NCBI RefSeq assembly: GCF_028690125.1
Contig: NZ_JAQVBV010000019.1
Location: forward strand, 32,898-96,897
Length of the DNA: 64,000 bases
Direction: 5' to 3'
DNA from: Bacteroides sp.
GTDB taxonomy: Bacteria > Bacteroidota > Bacteroidia > Bacteroidales > Bacteroidaceae
Shown: positions 16,960 to 24,399 of the stretch, piece by piece
Position numbering within the stretch: position 1 is the stretch's first letter
Layout of the letters: the number at the start of each line of letters is the position of its first letter
Program-made: the position numbers and the translations under genes
The notes under the pieces: generated by a model
The model's database searches: none
What the model saw: the letters and a program-made list of their open reading frames with translations, nothing else
What the model was told of the DNA's origin: nothing

Positions 16960-17410
16960 AAAGCGGGAAATATGGAGTTTTAGGTTCATTACCAAAGTCC
17001 AAATCCAGCCGCCTGTAATCATTGAGCAACTGTTTACTAAAGTAGATAACCCTAGTACATGTTATTTCTGAGAACATACCTATATGAGTGTATTCAGTTG
17101 GTAAATCAAGCACATTAGATAACCAGGCGTAAGCCTCTGTTCTCTTCATGTATTCTAATTGCCAAATTTTATCAAAGAACTCATGTGCCTCATGTTTAAG
17201 TTTTCTCAGATTTCTTGTAGCAAGACGTCCAAGAGATTTATCCGTTCCTTTATGGACTCCAACATGAGCATTACATGGTCTGCATACATACATCATACCG
17301 TATGATGTACCATAAATTTCCACGCTGTCTACAAACTCGGTAGGTTGTCCACAATAAGGGCATATTTTACCTGCGAGGATCATCTTTTGTCGTTCATTTA
17401 ATTCTATCAT
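16958..17410 (-). CDS. DUF3268 zinc-finger protein
   Basis: Residues 16-50 hold CPYCGQPTEFVDS and VCRPCNAHVGVHKGTDKSLG, the treble-clef zinc site of DUF3268 phage proteins; LRKLKHEAHEFFDKIW and AYAWLSNVL complete the family pattern. Likely a nucleic-acid or protein-binding accessory factor; no catalysis is known. It lies directly downstream of the tRNA-like array in the same direction. Confidence 0.75.
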   Translation of the reverse strand: MIELNERQKMILAGKICPYCGQPTEFVDSVEIYGTSYGMMYVCRPCNAHVGVHKGTDKSLGRLATRNLRKLKHEAHEFFDKIWQLEYMKRTEAYAWLSNVLDLPTEYTHIGMFSEITCTRVIYFSKQLLNDYRRLDLDFGNEPKTPYFPL

Positions 17411-17424
17411 AAAAAATCTATTTG

Positions 17425-17502
17425 TGGACGGTACCGGATTCGAACCAGCCTCTTTACATTGTGCGCACTCAGTAATGTTTCATCCTTTAATACTAACCGT
17501 CC
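17425..17502 (-). tRNA. tRNA-like gene 1, anticodon loop enlarged to 14 nt
   Basis: Acceptor GGACGGT pairs perfectly with ACCGTCC, with discriminator A. T arm is GCTGG-TTCGAAT-CCGGT; D arm contains the GG pair. The anticodon region is 22 nt instead of 17: TTAC pairs with GTAA around a 14-nt loop that contains GTGCGCAC. A canonical 7-nt anticodon loop cannot be drawn, so no isotype is assigned. Confidence 0.6.
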
Positions 17503-17660
17503 AGTTATCCAGCGCAATTATAAGCATTGACTAGATGCGTCAAATATTGCTGGAGGCTCTTTTTGAGTGAACGTAGTGGTCCCAAAGAGTATCCCGAAAA
17601 ACACCTCACCTATCCCTATGTCATCAGCGTAGTCTATGCAGAATTTAATCAGGATTCTCG

Positions 17661-17765
17661 TGGAATAACCCGGACTTGAACCGGGATGAGTTGTCAAGCT
17701 CGCCACTTCTAAGGGCTGACATCCCTATTTCAGAGTGGTGCGTCTACCAATTTCGCCACTATTCC
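17661..17765 (-). tRNA. tRNA-Leu-like gene 2, 26-nt anticodon loop
   Basis: Acceptor GGAATAG/TTATTCC, discriminator A; D arm GCGAAATTGGTAGACGC is of tRNA-Leu type; long variable arm; T arm CCCGG-TTCAAGT-CCGGG. The anticodon stem CCACT/AGTGG is perfect but encloses 26 nt (17708-17733), 19 more than normal. The insert contains an AGGG/CCCT hairpin. The loop opens with CTGAAA, so the apparent triplet GAA does not fit the Leu body. Confidence 0.65.
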
Positions 17766-17868
17766 AAATAAAAAAGGTGCACTATTCTCACGAACCATAC
17801 ACCCGGAAACACAAACATAAACTTTAAGTATAAATTACGACAAATTCAAAAACTCTCACAAGCTGATG

Positions 17869-17978
17869 TGGAGAAACTCGGAATCGAACCGAGATTTACT
17901 GCACTATAATCCTAAACGTCTACAAGGGTGTGCATTTCCCTCTCAGTTTAGAGCGTCTACCAATTCCGCCACTTCTCC
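17869..17978 (-). tRNA. tRNA-Leu-like gene 3 (GAG?), 30-nt anticodon loop
   Basis: Acceptor GGAGAAG/TTTCTCC, discriminator A; Leu-type D arm GCGGAATTGGTAGACGC; variable arm TTAT/GTAA; T arm CTCGG-TTCGATT-CCGAG. The stem CTAAA/TTTAG is perfect and encloses 30 nt (17917-17946), 23 extra. The loop starts CTGAGAG, so GAG (Leu) would be the anticodon if the insert sat after position 37 or 38. The insert again holds an AGGG/CCCT helix. Confidence 0.65.
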
Positions 17979-18194
17979 GTATTTGCCACACCAACGCTAT
18001 GATGTGGACTTTACATATATCTAATACTATGAAAAAAACTTGTGTTCACCTTCACAGGCTACTTTGCTCCCGGATAGCCGTTCAAAGCACACCGGGATAG
18101 ATGTAGAACATTTAAATCAAATAAATAAGGGGCTATCCCTACGGTGTCCTTATCACCGGCATCTTTAGTTAAACATAAATGAGAATAATCTCAG

Positions 18195-18343
18195 TGAAGG
18201 AACCCAGACTCGAACTGGGATGATGAGTAATATTGCCAACCAGCGCATCGGGGAATCGAACCCTCCTGCTTGCAGAATTGAACTCGCGCTTCATACTCTT
18301 CATAGACTCCTGCCTAAGCGTCTGCCTGTTCCGCCATTCCTTC
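18195..18343 (-). tRNA. composite tRNA-like gene 4 with an internal tRNA-like element
   Basis: The outer body has a perfect acceptor GAAGGAA/TTCCTTC, a Leu-type D arm (GCGGAACAGGCAGACGC) and T arm CCCAG-TTCGAGT-CTGGG. Between D and T arms are 98 nt rather than the usual 35 or so. Inside, AGCGCG pairs with TGCGCT (18242-18290) and encloses its own GGG-TTCGATT-CCC T-arm motif plus a TTCTG/CAGGA hairpin. A 10-position helix with one mismatch (ATGAAGAGTA/TACTCATCAT) flanks this inner element. Confidence 0.55.
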
Positions 18344-18424
18344 AGTTCGTAGCCGGACACTACCGGCTACTTTGATTGATTTATGTTATTCGCCTTCACA
18401 GGTTACTTAACTCTAAAAAGAGTG

Positions 18425-18556
18425 TGCCTAAAAGCGGACTCGAACCGCTGACCTCTGTTTGTGGTGCTCTCCCATTAAGCTAAGAATCAACTTGAGAGAC
18501 TCGAACTCTCAACCTTCCACCACACACAGTACTCTAACCAACTGAGCTACTCAGGC
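18425..18556 (-). tRNA. composite tRNA-like gene 5, long anticodon helix with inserted T and D arms
   Basis: The outer acceptor GCCTGAG/TTTAGGC pairs throughout (with G-U pairs), discriminator A, D arm GCTC...GAGT, variable AGGTC, T arm AGCGG-TTCGAGT-CCGCT. In place of a 5-bp anticodon stem there is CTGTGTGTGGTG/CACCACAAACAG, 11 of 12 paired. It closes 51 nt that hold a second T-arm hairpin (TTGAGAG-TTCGAGT-CTCTCAA) followed by a second D-arm-like stretch (AGCTTAATGGGAGAGC), in permuted order. Confidence 0.55.
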
Positions 18557-18613
18557 AAGTGCCCGGCGAACCGGGCTAAACATGACAAACTAAAAAAATT
18601 AAGCAACGTCACA

Positions 18614-18808
18614 CCTTCACAGGCTATCTTTATTTTGTTTTTTATCTTCATGGATGAATCTCACAGCCAACAGTGTTACAACTATGAAGAAAATGATATA
18701 TGACCAGGTAATATCACTTCTCGTCGCCTCGATTCCTCCACCTATGTACATAGCTGCTATCAATGCAACTACTGTAAATATGTTATGAATGATTTTAAGT
18801 GTTTTCAT
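18614..18808 (-). CDS. small two-TM membrane protein
   Basis: The coding part is 18617-18808 with its stop codon just inside the first repeat motif. The 63-residue product has TM segments at about residues 8-26 (HNIFTVVALIAAMYIGGGI) and 34-52 (TWSYIIFFIVVTLLAVRFI), then a charged tail HEDKKQNKD. It overlaps the next gene by 4 bases. Phage accessory protein of unknown role. Confidence 0.45.
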
Positions 18809-19065
18809 TTCTTTCGTTTTTTAGGTTTGATTTTTCTCTCACACCGGCAATGAAGTAATACCTGAGCTGCATTACAATGCCATTTTCCATTTTGAGCATC
18901 CGTAGGCTTATCACTTTCAATTTTACCTTCTTCAATAAGGCTAATCAACTTCCTCTCACCTCCTACTATACTGGATGACATATCTTTACCAAATGTTTCA
19001 TTCGACATTACCCTAACGATATTATCTAGTAGAATTTCTGCAGTTTCACCTCTAACTACTTCCAT
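18805..19065 (-). CDS. hypothetical phage protein
   Basis: An 86-residue protein with a helical N-terminus, the segment GKWHCNAAQVLLHCRCERK and a very basic tail (KIKPKKRKK). The Cys/His cluster near residues 63-75 could bind zinc. No family recognised. Confidence 0.45.
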   Translation of the reverse strand: MEVVRGETAEILLDNIVRVMSNETFGKDMSSSIVGGERKLISLIEEGKIESDKPTDAQNGKWHCNAAQVLLHCRCERKIKPKKRKK

Positions 19066-19083
19066 AGACTTATCTATGATTGT

Positions 19084-19281
19084 TTACTTAACTCTTGTCA
19101 CCGTAACAATACCATTATTTCTATCAGACTTAATCCCCCATTTCCTTTCAGGTTCTTTTTCTTTTAACCTATATGATATCAGATTGAGGATATATGCCCT
19201 ATTAGAGATTGGGAAAATCTCTTTTGCATCCAATTCCATCTCACGAATGATGCACATTATACTTTTCTTTTTCTCTTCCAT
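19084..19281 (-). CDS. small hypothetical phage protein
   Basis: A 65-residue basic protein, helical then beta (IKSDRNNGIVTVTRVK), which suggests a small nucleic-acid-binding or regulatory protein. No family recognised. It lies between tRNA-like gene 6 and the 86-residue gene in the same direction. Confidence 0.4.
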   Translation of the reverse strand: MEEKKKSIMCIIREMELDAKEIFPISNRAYILNLISYRLKEKEPERKWGIKSDRNNGIVTVTRVK

Positions 19282-19309
19282 ACAAAAAAAATTAGATGTT
19301 AATAAAAAG

Positions 19310-19390
19310 AAGTGATGAACGGACTTGAACCGCTGACCTCATGAATAAAATAAGAAAAATCATGTGCTCTACCAACTGAGCTACATCACC
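19310..19390 (-). tRNA. tRNA-like gene 6, 15-nt anticodon loop
   Basis: Acceptor GGTGATG/CATCACT, D arm GCTCAGTTGGTAGAGC, variable AGGTC and T arm AGCGG-TTCAAGT-CCGTT look like an elongator tRNA-Met or tRNA-Lys body. The anticodon stem CATGA/TCATG is perfect but the loop is the 15-mer TTTTTCTTATTTTAT. No CAT anticodon is present; UUU (Lys) would be read if the extra 8 nt followed position 37. The discriminator is T, which is unusual. Confidence 0.6.
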
Positions 19391-19678
19391 TTTATATATG
19401 TTCTCAAAAAAATCATATACTCACCGAAAACCTCTGCTGTTCGGTTGCAGGGCAATTTTTGAACCTCGCTTTTATTGCTATTTACGGTTCTACTCCGGTG
19501 TACCAAACCACCGTCTTACTACAGCCCACTATCTACTCTCGCGAGCTTCGTATTCCTGCTACGTAAGCCATATATGTTTTCCAGAATGTCAAAGAACTCT
19601 TCTCTGTGTGCCCACGGATGTAATCAAATACATAGGTCTGAGCCTTCCGGGGCTTGGTTTGGTTTGACTTAGTGAGGG
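19391..19678 (-). ncRNA. non-coding leader between tRNA-like gene 6 and coiled-coil gene
   Basis: There is no convincing coding sequence in these 288 bases. The minus strand contains several possible hairpins (AGCCCCGGAAGGCT; GGTTCAAAAATTGCC beside a tract that resembles a T arm). It may be a processed RNA or a decayed seventh tRNA-like gene. I cannot draw a full structure. Confidence 0.3.
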
Positions 19679-19984
19679 CTAATTTTTAACACTGTTTACA
19701 ACACAATCCGTTAAAACTGCAATAGATTTCAATTTATCCAAAATTGAACAATTCTTCTCTTTTTCTAAACTCCACCACCCTCTGTACATTTCTGTTGATT
19801 CTTTCTGTACATTCACTTCATTCTTCAATGATCCATTCTCTACACGTAGTTCTCCAATGATTTTCTCATCCTCAAAAACTTTCGCTTTTAATTCTTCTCC
19901 ATTAATAGTACTCTTATCAAGATTAGCAGATAGTTCTTCTACTTTCTCAATTAACTGTGATTTCGTCATTACTTGTAAGTCCAT
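19679..19984 (-). CDS. coiled-coil phage protein
   Basis: A 101-residue protein, almost entirely heptad-patterned (SQLIEKVEELSANLDKST, ENGSLKNEVNVQKEST). It lacks TM segments and known motifs and may be a small oligomeric regulator or scaffold of the early operon. Function unknown. Confidence 0.5.
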   Translation of the reverse strand: MDLQVMTKSQLIEKVEELSANLDKSTINGEELKAKVFEDEKIIGELRVENGSLKNEVNVQKESTEMYRGWWSLEKEKNCSILDKLKSIAVLTDCVVNSVKN

Positions 19985-20017
19985 AATTGATTTGATTTTA
20001 TGATTGATTTGATTGAT

Positions 20018-20347
20018 TTACTTAGTCACATACCCCATAGCCAAATTTCCACAAGGATCACTGTAAAGGTCGGAAAGAGAGAGGTTCTTATTTGGGAAAC
20101 GAGATGCACCACTTTCGCGGAATCTGATCTCTTCTTTGTATTCATCCATTGCGATGCGTGCAGCACTCCAAGCCTCTTTTAAAGCATTTGAAAAGGTTTT
20201 TAGATAGTGACCATTCCATTTCATTTCAGCATAAGCACGCTGCATTATAGCTTTTAAATTATACTTGCTATCCACGATTAATCTATAATCTCTCTTTTTG
20301 GGATTATTTTTTTGTTGTTTCTGTTGGATATCTGCTATTTTATTCAT
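20018..20347 (-). CDS. first early gene product, hypothetical
   Basis: The start MNKIADIQQKQQKNNPKK is chosen because a TACATTTG -7 box lies just upstream (20379-20386 complement); an earlier Met at 20407 would sit upstream of the promoter. The product of about 109 residues is basic and helical (YNLKAIMQRAYAEMKWNGHY). It is the promoter-proximal gene opposite the repressor, the position of Cro or an anti-repressor, but no HTH is evident. Confidence 0.5.
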   Translation of the reverse strand: MNKIADIQQKQQKNNPKKRDYRLIVDSKYNLKAIMQRAYAEMKWNGHYLKTFSNALKEAWSAARIAMDEYKEEIRFRESGASRFPNKNLSLSDLYSDPCGNLAMGYVTK

Positions 20348-20378
20348 ACTTTTGGAGTATTGATTGATTGATGATGCA

Positions 20379-20442
20379 AATGTAATCACAAATGAGATAT
20401 TTAGCAATCTAAATACCTTTTTTGTTATCTCATTTGTGATAT
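20379..20442. promoter_or_regulatory. divergent early promoter with inverted repressor operators
   Basis: ATCACAAATGAGATA (20387-20401) and TATCTCATTTGTGAT (20428-20442) are perfect inverted copies; each half is itself a partial palindrome. The left copy lies between a minus-strand TTGC (20406-20409) and TACATTTG (20379-20386), spaced 19 bases, so bound repressor would block the early promoter. Confidence 0.75.
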
Positions 20443-20465
20443 TTTAACATTGTGATTGATTTGAT

Positions 20466-20846
20466 ATGATTAGTAGAATTAGAGCTATCATCAGCTATTA
20501 CCACATGACAGACAGAGCTTTTGCTATTAAATGCGGTATAAAACAAAACACTTTTAGTAATCAGCTAAATGGTGCAAGAGAATTAAGTTTAGTAACGATA
20601 AATGCAATACTTATCTCGTTTGAAGACATCTCTTCAGAATGGTTACTTAGAGGAAAAGGAGAAATGCTACTATCAGCAATAAAGCCTGATGTAAACATCG
20701 AACGTATGGAACGTTTGGTAGACACAATAGCTACTCTTCAAGGCGCTTTAAACGAACAAATGAAAACAAACGTATTGCTTACTGAAGAACTTAAAAAGGC
20801 AAGAGGTGAATCAGCTATGCTAAAGAATGAACGAAATATAGGATAG
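20466..20846 (+). CDS. XRE-family phage repressor
   Basis: Residues 1-60 form an XRE-type HTH (MTDRAFAIKCGIKQNTFSNQ, then NGARELSLVTINAILISFED) with the conserved ISSEWLLRGKGEM end of Bacteroides repressor-like proteins. A coiled coil follows (residues 75-120) and could dimerise it. No LexA-like protease domain is present, so induction must be indirect. Divergent from the early operon over two inverted operators, so it is the probable immunity repressor. Confidence 0.8.
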   Translation: MISRIRAIISYYHMTDRAFAIKCGIKQNTFSNQLNGARELSLVTINAILISFEDISSEWLLRGKGEMLLSAIKPDVNIERMERLVDTIATLQGALNEQMKTNVLLTEELKKARGESAMLKNERNIG

Positions 20847-20862
20847 ATAAATAAATACAATT

Positions 20863-21342
20863 ATGAATGCATCCATTCTTATCAAGATCATTGTAGGATT
20901 AGCAATAATAGCATTGATATTCACAAATAAGATTGTTCCATATTTAAGGGATAAATTATTCATGAATGTTTCTAAAAGTGGATATTTAACAACCATCTTA
21001 GTAATTACAGTTGTATCTGTATTTGGAGTAGCATTCAATAGATATCAAAATAATGAGCGAAAATATGCTGCCGAAGATAATGAAAAAGCCAAAAAGGAAA
21101 GACTGATAGTAAAAGCTTTTGAGATATCCCAAAACGAGCTAAAGAAACAATTAAAATCTCCATCCACCGCGAAATTTGCGACAGAATTCGATGAAGAATC
21201 AAAATATAAGATAAATGATGACGAATCTGTAATCATCAGATCTTATGTTGATGCTCAAAACTCATTTGGTGCTACTGTACGAACGCACTTCAAATGTACA
21301 GTAGATAAAGATGGAAATGTGAATGATCTTACTACATGGTAA
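20863..21342 (+). CDS. membrane protein with extracytoplasmic domain, lysogeny module
   Basis: Two TM segments (residues 5-22 and about 40-60) are followed by a charged helix and a soluble domain, LKSPSTAKFATEFDEES then SYVDAQNSFGATVRTHFKCT. That C-terminal pattern recurs in small exported proteins of many bacteria. It is co-transcribed with the repressor (16-base gap), so it may be expressed in the lysogen, for example in superinfection exclusion. That role is inference. Confidence 0.55.
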   Translation: MNASILIKIIVGLAIIALIFTNKIVPYLRDKLFMNVSKSGYLTTILVITVVSVFGVAFNRYQNNERKYAAEDNEKAKKERLIVKAFEISQNELKKQLKSPSTAKFATEFDEESKYKINDDESVIIRSYVDAQNSFGATVRTHFKCTVDKDGNVNDLTTW

Positions 21343-21498
21343 AACTCAATAAATTAATTATTATGATATTTAATAGTACTTAAAAGTTTTAATGGTCGAA
21401 TAATGGTCGAACCATAAAAAAAAGCATGGCTATTACATTGACATCCAAAATATAAGACTAGAATTTTACAAATATGTCTAGTTTAGTTTTTGTGTTGA

Positions 21499-21532
21499 AG
21501 GGCTTCTACCTCGGAGGAGGATTAGAAGTCCT
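21499..21532 (+). terminator. intrinsic terminator after the lysogeny operon
   Basis: AGGGCTTCTA and TAGAAGTCCT form a 10-bp stem with one G-U pair, then a T-rich tract (CTCTCTTTATT). It lies between the repressor operon and the tail gene that reads toward it. Confidence 0.6.
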
Positions 21533-21589
21533 CTCTTTATTCATGATAATCAACTAGTTACAAATTATATCGAACTTTTTTCATATTCA

Positions 21590-22881
21590 TTAGTACCTAT
21601 AATTGAGAGTTAAAACGTCACTTTTGACGCTATTTTCTTGTCCAATTCTTGTCCAAAACACAGTTTTTGTTGCTGTATTCTTGTCCGAGTGTTGGGTAAA
21701 CGTTACAGTCTTATTTTCTTCATCAATAACAGGGACAAAGCCAAATTCTGTCTCCATCCATTCCGTAAATTTATTATATGAGGAATAAAGTTTGGCATCT
21801 GATATATTTCTAATACTTTCAGCAGCAAGAATCAAGCAGTTATCAAGCCTATAGTCAATGCCTGATGTTATAATCCCGGTAATATCCTCTTGCCCCTCAT
21901 TCATACTTTTAAGCAAACTGCTCAATACCGTTGCAGGCTTAATAACATCAATATTCACAGCATTATTATTACGCTCTTTCCATTTTACAGATACAGATTT
22001 CTCAGTAAATAAAACAGTGTAATTATCTTTTTTTGAGTAAATACCAAGAGAAAGAACATCTTTCGCATTTAAAGAAAGTGTCGTCTCAACATTTATCTTT
22101 GTATGATCAATACCATCATTTTCCCATTTCAGGTCATTAATCCTGACTCCATTTTTAAATAGGATTATTCTAGTATCATCTGATGCATCGACATAAGCCA
22201 GAAAATCGAGATTTATACTTAAATCAAATGTCGCGTTTTTTTGGCTTTCAGGAAACCGGTGGTAACTGAAACATCTCCGGGATTCACATCTGACAACTCA
22301 AATGAATCATTAGTGTATATTTCTGAACTAGTTATATATAAGGGAATAACTCTATAGCCTACACCATCAAAAGATAGAATAACGTCACTGCTATCTTCAA
22401 CTGAATTGCCTACAACAACCCAGTTAACGGTATTAAGCATATCCAATCTGTCATAGTAAAGAAGATAGTTCTCTTTAATTTCATCCACAGCATATTCATA
22501 TTGAGTACCCTTCCTAGCCTTTATCAATGCTGAAATACTACCATCAATTGCATTCATGGAAATAACCTTACCTTCTTTTTTCAGTGAAGAAAAATCAAGA
22601 GGACAGCTAAAACGTATCTCATATGTATGAATGTTCGTTATAGTATAAACCTCGATTATTGCAGAAGATGACAGGTAGTTGTCGCAGTATTCAGCGAATA
22701 ACAGCTCATATGCTTGATTGATAAAATCAAATTTAGAAGTAAATTTTCGCGTAGTAGCACCATAATCGGATCGATTGATAGAATAGCTGATATCTTGCCA
22801 ATTTCTTATATCTGAATTGGATAATTCATAAATTGTATCACCTATTATAAGATTGAATTTGCAGAGCATATGTATAGTCAT
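21590..22881 (-). pseudogene. phage tail protein gene split by a frameshift at an A7 tract
   Basis: Two reading frames join into one protein of about 430 residues. The first frame (from 22881) carries ISYSINRSDYGATTRKFTSK, YCDNYLSSSA and KARKGTQYEYAVDE, a pattern I associate with proteins encoded just after the tape measure gene in Bacteroides phages. At GCC-AAA-AAA-ACG (about 22235 on the minus strand) it shifts; a -1 shift reads KKNATFDLSINLDFLAYVDA and stays open into the second frame to 21590. This could be a one-base loss, a sequencing error, or slippage on A7 that restores the product. Confidence 0.7.
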
Positions 22882-22910
22882 TAAACGTTCACGGGCAAAT
22901 ATAAAGAAAA

Positions 22911-22934
22911 AGCCAACCGGTATTCCGATTGGCT
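22911..22934 (-). terminator. intrinsic terminator, minus strand
   Basis: AGCCAACCGG and CCGATTGGCT form a 10-position stem with one mismatch; on the minus strand it is followed by TTTTCTTT. It would stop transcription arriving from the 23 kb gene before the tail gene and marks the phage/host side of this junction. Confidence 0.65.
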
Positions 22935-23071
22935 AAATTCTTGAAAGTTACTCATTCTTAATTCAACACTTAACTACTTGTATTTCAACAAAATTAGTTA
23001 TATATCAAATTAATCTGTTTTTCAATATCCTACAAATTTATATTTATTAAATCTTTATTCTATTAAATGGT

Positions 23072-23845
23072 TCACATTCTCTTTTCTTTTCTCTGACGTA
23101 TAGTTACCTCCTCTTGGCTAAACATTTCAGGAGTGTAGATTTGTGGTTGATAACGTATTTCTTCCTGTTTTTTAAACTTCCCATCCGGCATTATCTGATA
23201 TTTAGTATCCACACGTTGTCCTCTTAGATTGTCAGGGTATATAAAATCTTTCTTTATACTATCAAACTGAAAAATATAATTATAATCAGAGAAATCCAAC
23301 CTTTGAACATTAACCGTAAAATCTTTATTAATTTGTGCTTCCATAGTTACAGCTGTTTCTCCCTGATATTCATAGATAGGGATATAGTCGATAATAGTTC
23401 CGGGAAAACTGAATGTGACCAGCCAACTTTTACTCATATCATGGCAAGCAGAGAAAGTCTTGACAATTCCTAAGATATATTTCCCATTAGTGTCCTTAAT
23501 GAGAGAGAGGACTGATACAACCGGAGGCTTCTTATCTCTTTTATCAAGATTGGCATAAAATGGAGAATTGTTTATTTTATAGGATGATCCTTGAGTTACT
23601 GCTCTTGTTTGTTCAAATTCATCACGGGAGATACTATTGGTATCTTGATAAACAAAAAAAGAAATATCATAATTAATAGGTAGTTTTAGAAATTGGTTCA
23701 TTGAAAAGAAATTGAATACTCTTTGCAAAGACTTCTCTTTTATATCCGAGGCCTTTATTAAGTCAGTGATTTTATAACTATTTTGGCTATATAAAAATAG
23801 TCCATTCGTTATTATTAGCATTATCAAGCTTAATACTTTTTTCAT
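23072..23845 (-). CDS. exported hypothetical protein
   Basis: A signal peptide is clear (MKKVLSLIMLIITNGLFLYS, then QNSYK). The mature part of about 235 residues is beta-rich with a repeated Asp/Asn pattern and a basic C-terminus (TIRQRKEKRM). It is probably a periplasmic or outer-membrane-associated protein. No domain recognised. The AT-rich flanks and the adjacent IS remnant mark it as accessory. Confidence 0.55.
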   Translation of the reverse strand: MKKVLSLIMLIITNGLFLYSQNSYKITDLIKASDIKEKSLQRVFNFFSMNQFLKLPINYDISFFVYQDTNSISRDEFEQTRAVTQGSSYKINNSPFYANLDKRDKKPPVVSVLSLIKDTNGKYILGIVKTFSACHDMSKSWLVTFSFPGTIIDYIPIYEYQGETAVTMEAQINKDFTVNVQRLDFSDYNYIFQFDSIKKDFIYPDNLRGQRVDTKYQIMPDGKFKKQEEIRYQPQIYTPEMFSQEEVTIRQRKEKRM

Positions 23846-24040
23846 TTTTGATTGATATTTATTATAAAAATAGTGTTTAAAATTAGTAATCGTATGATTA
23901 ATTACATCTTCATGGCATTAAAGATTATAAAATACAATATTAATCAAACGATTACCAATAAACAAATATAGCATTTTCTTTTGTATTACACTATTTTTTG
24001 CAGAAAATATTCCTCTGAAGTTTAAAAATATCAATTAGAA

Positions 24041-24259
24041 AGCAAAAATGGCAAAGGGAATTGTTTGGACAACTCCGTCATGGAAAGTTTCTTTGGACTG
24101 ATGAAATCTGAACTCCTATATACAAGAGAATTTAAATCCATGCAGGAATTTTAAAAAAAACTTGATGAATATATTGATTGGTACAATAATAAAAGAATAA
24201 AGTCCCAGTTAAATATAAAGAGTCCGGTACAATACCGGACTCTTTATATTACTGGTTAA
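24041..24259 (+). pseudogene. IS3-family transposase C-terminal remnant
   Basis: The translated fragment reads NGKGNCLDNSVMESFFGLMK, then SELLYTREFKSMQEF, an in-frame stop, then DEYIDWYNNKRIKSQLNIKS and PVQYR. This is the end of an IS3/IS150-type OrfB DDE transposase, including the third acidic residue region. It lacks the rest of the catalytic core. The bases at 24260-24294 and a similar stretch near 24337-24380 look like two decayed IS ends. The rest of 23846-24399 holds nothing else that I can support. Confidence 0.75.
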
Positions 24260-24399
24260 TGTCTAACCTGTCCAACTTTTGGGGTGCCAGTTCATTTTGA
24301 CACCCCCTCATTATTTTGAGAATTTATAACGTTATTATTTAACATCTAACTTTTTTAGGGGCAGCACATTTTGACACCACACCCTCATCATTCCTTTGG

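Noticed and set aside
17518..17706. 62-codon open frame on the minus strand
   Set aside because: It lies across tRNA-like gene 2, and its composition follows tRNA sequence; no start signal.
18169..18360. 63-codon open frame on the minus strand
   Set aside because: It covers tRNA-like gene 4 almost exactly; the RNA explanation fits better.
17425..18556. Group I or group II introns in the phage tRNAs
   Set aside because: The extra segments are 7-23 nt, or tRNA pieces, far too short for self-splicing introns.
19398..19667. 89-codon and overlapping 65-codon open frames on the plus strand
   Set aside because: They run against the operon direction and have many Cys and no coding pattern; treated as a non-coding region.
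24260..24394. Complete insertion sequence
   Set aside because: Two decayed end-like stretches and a transposase tail with an internal stop; no intact element or target duplication found.
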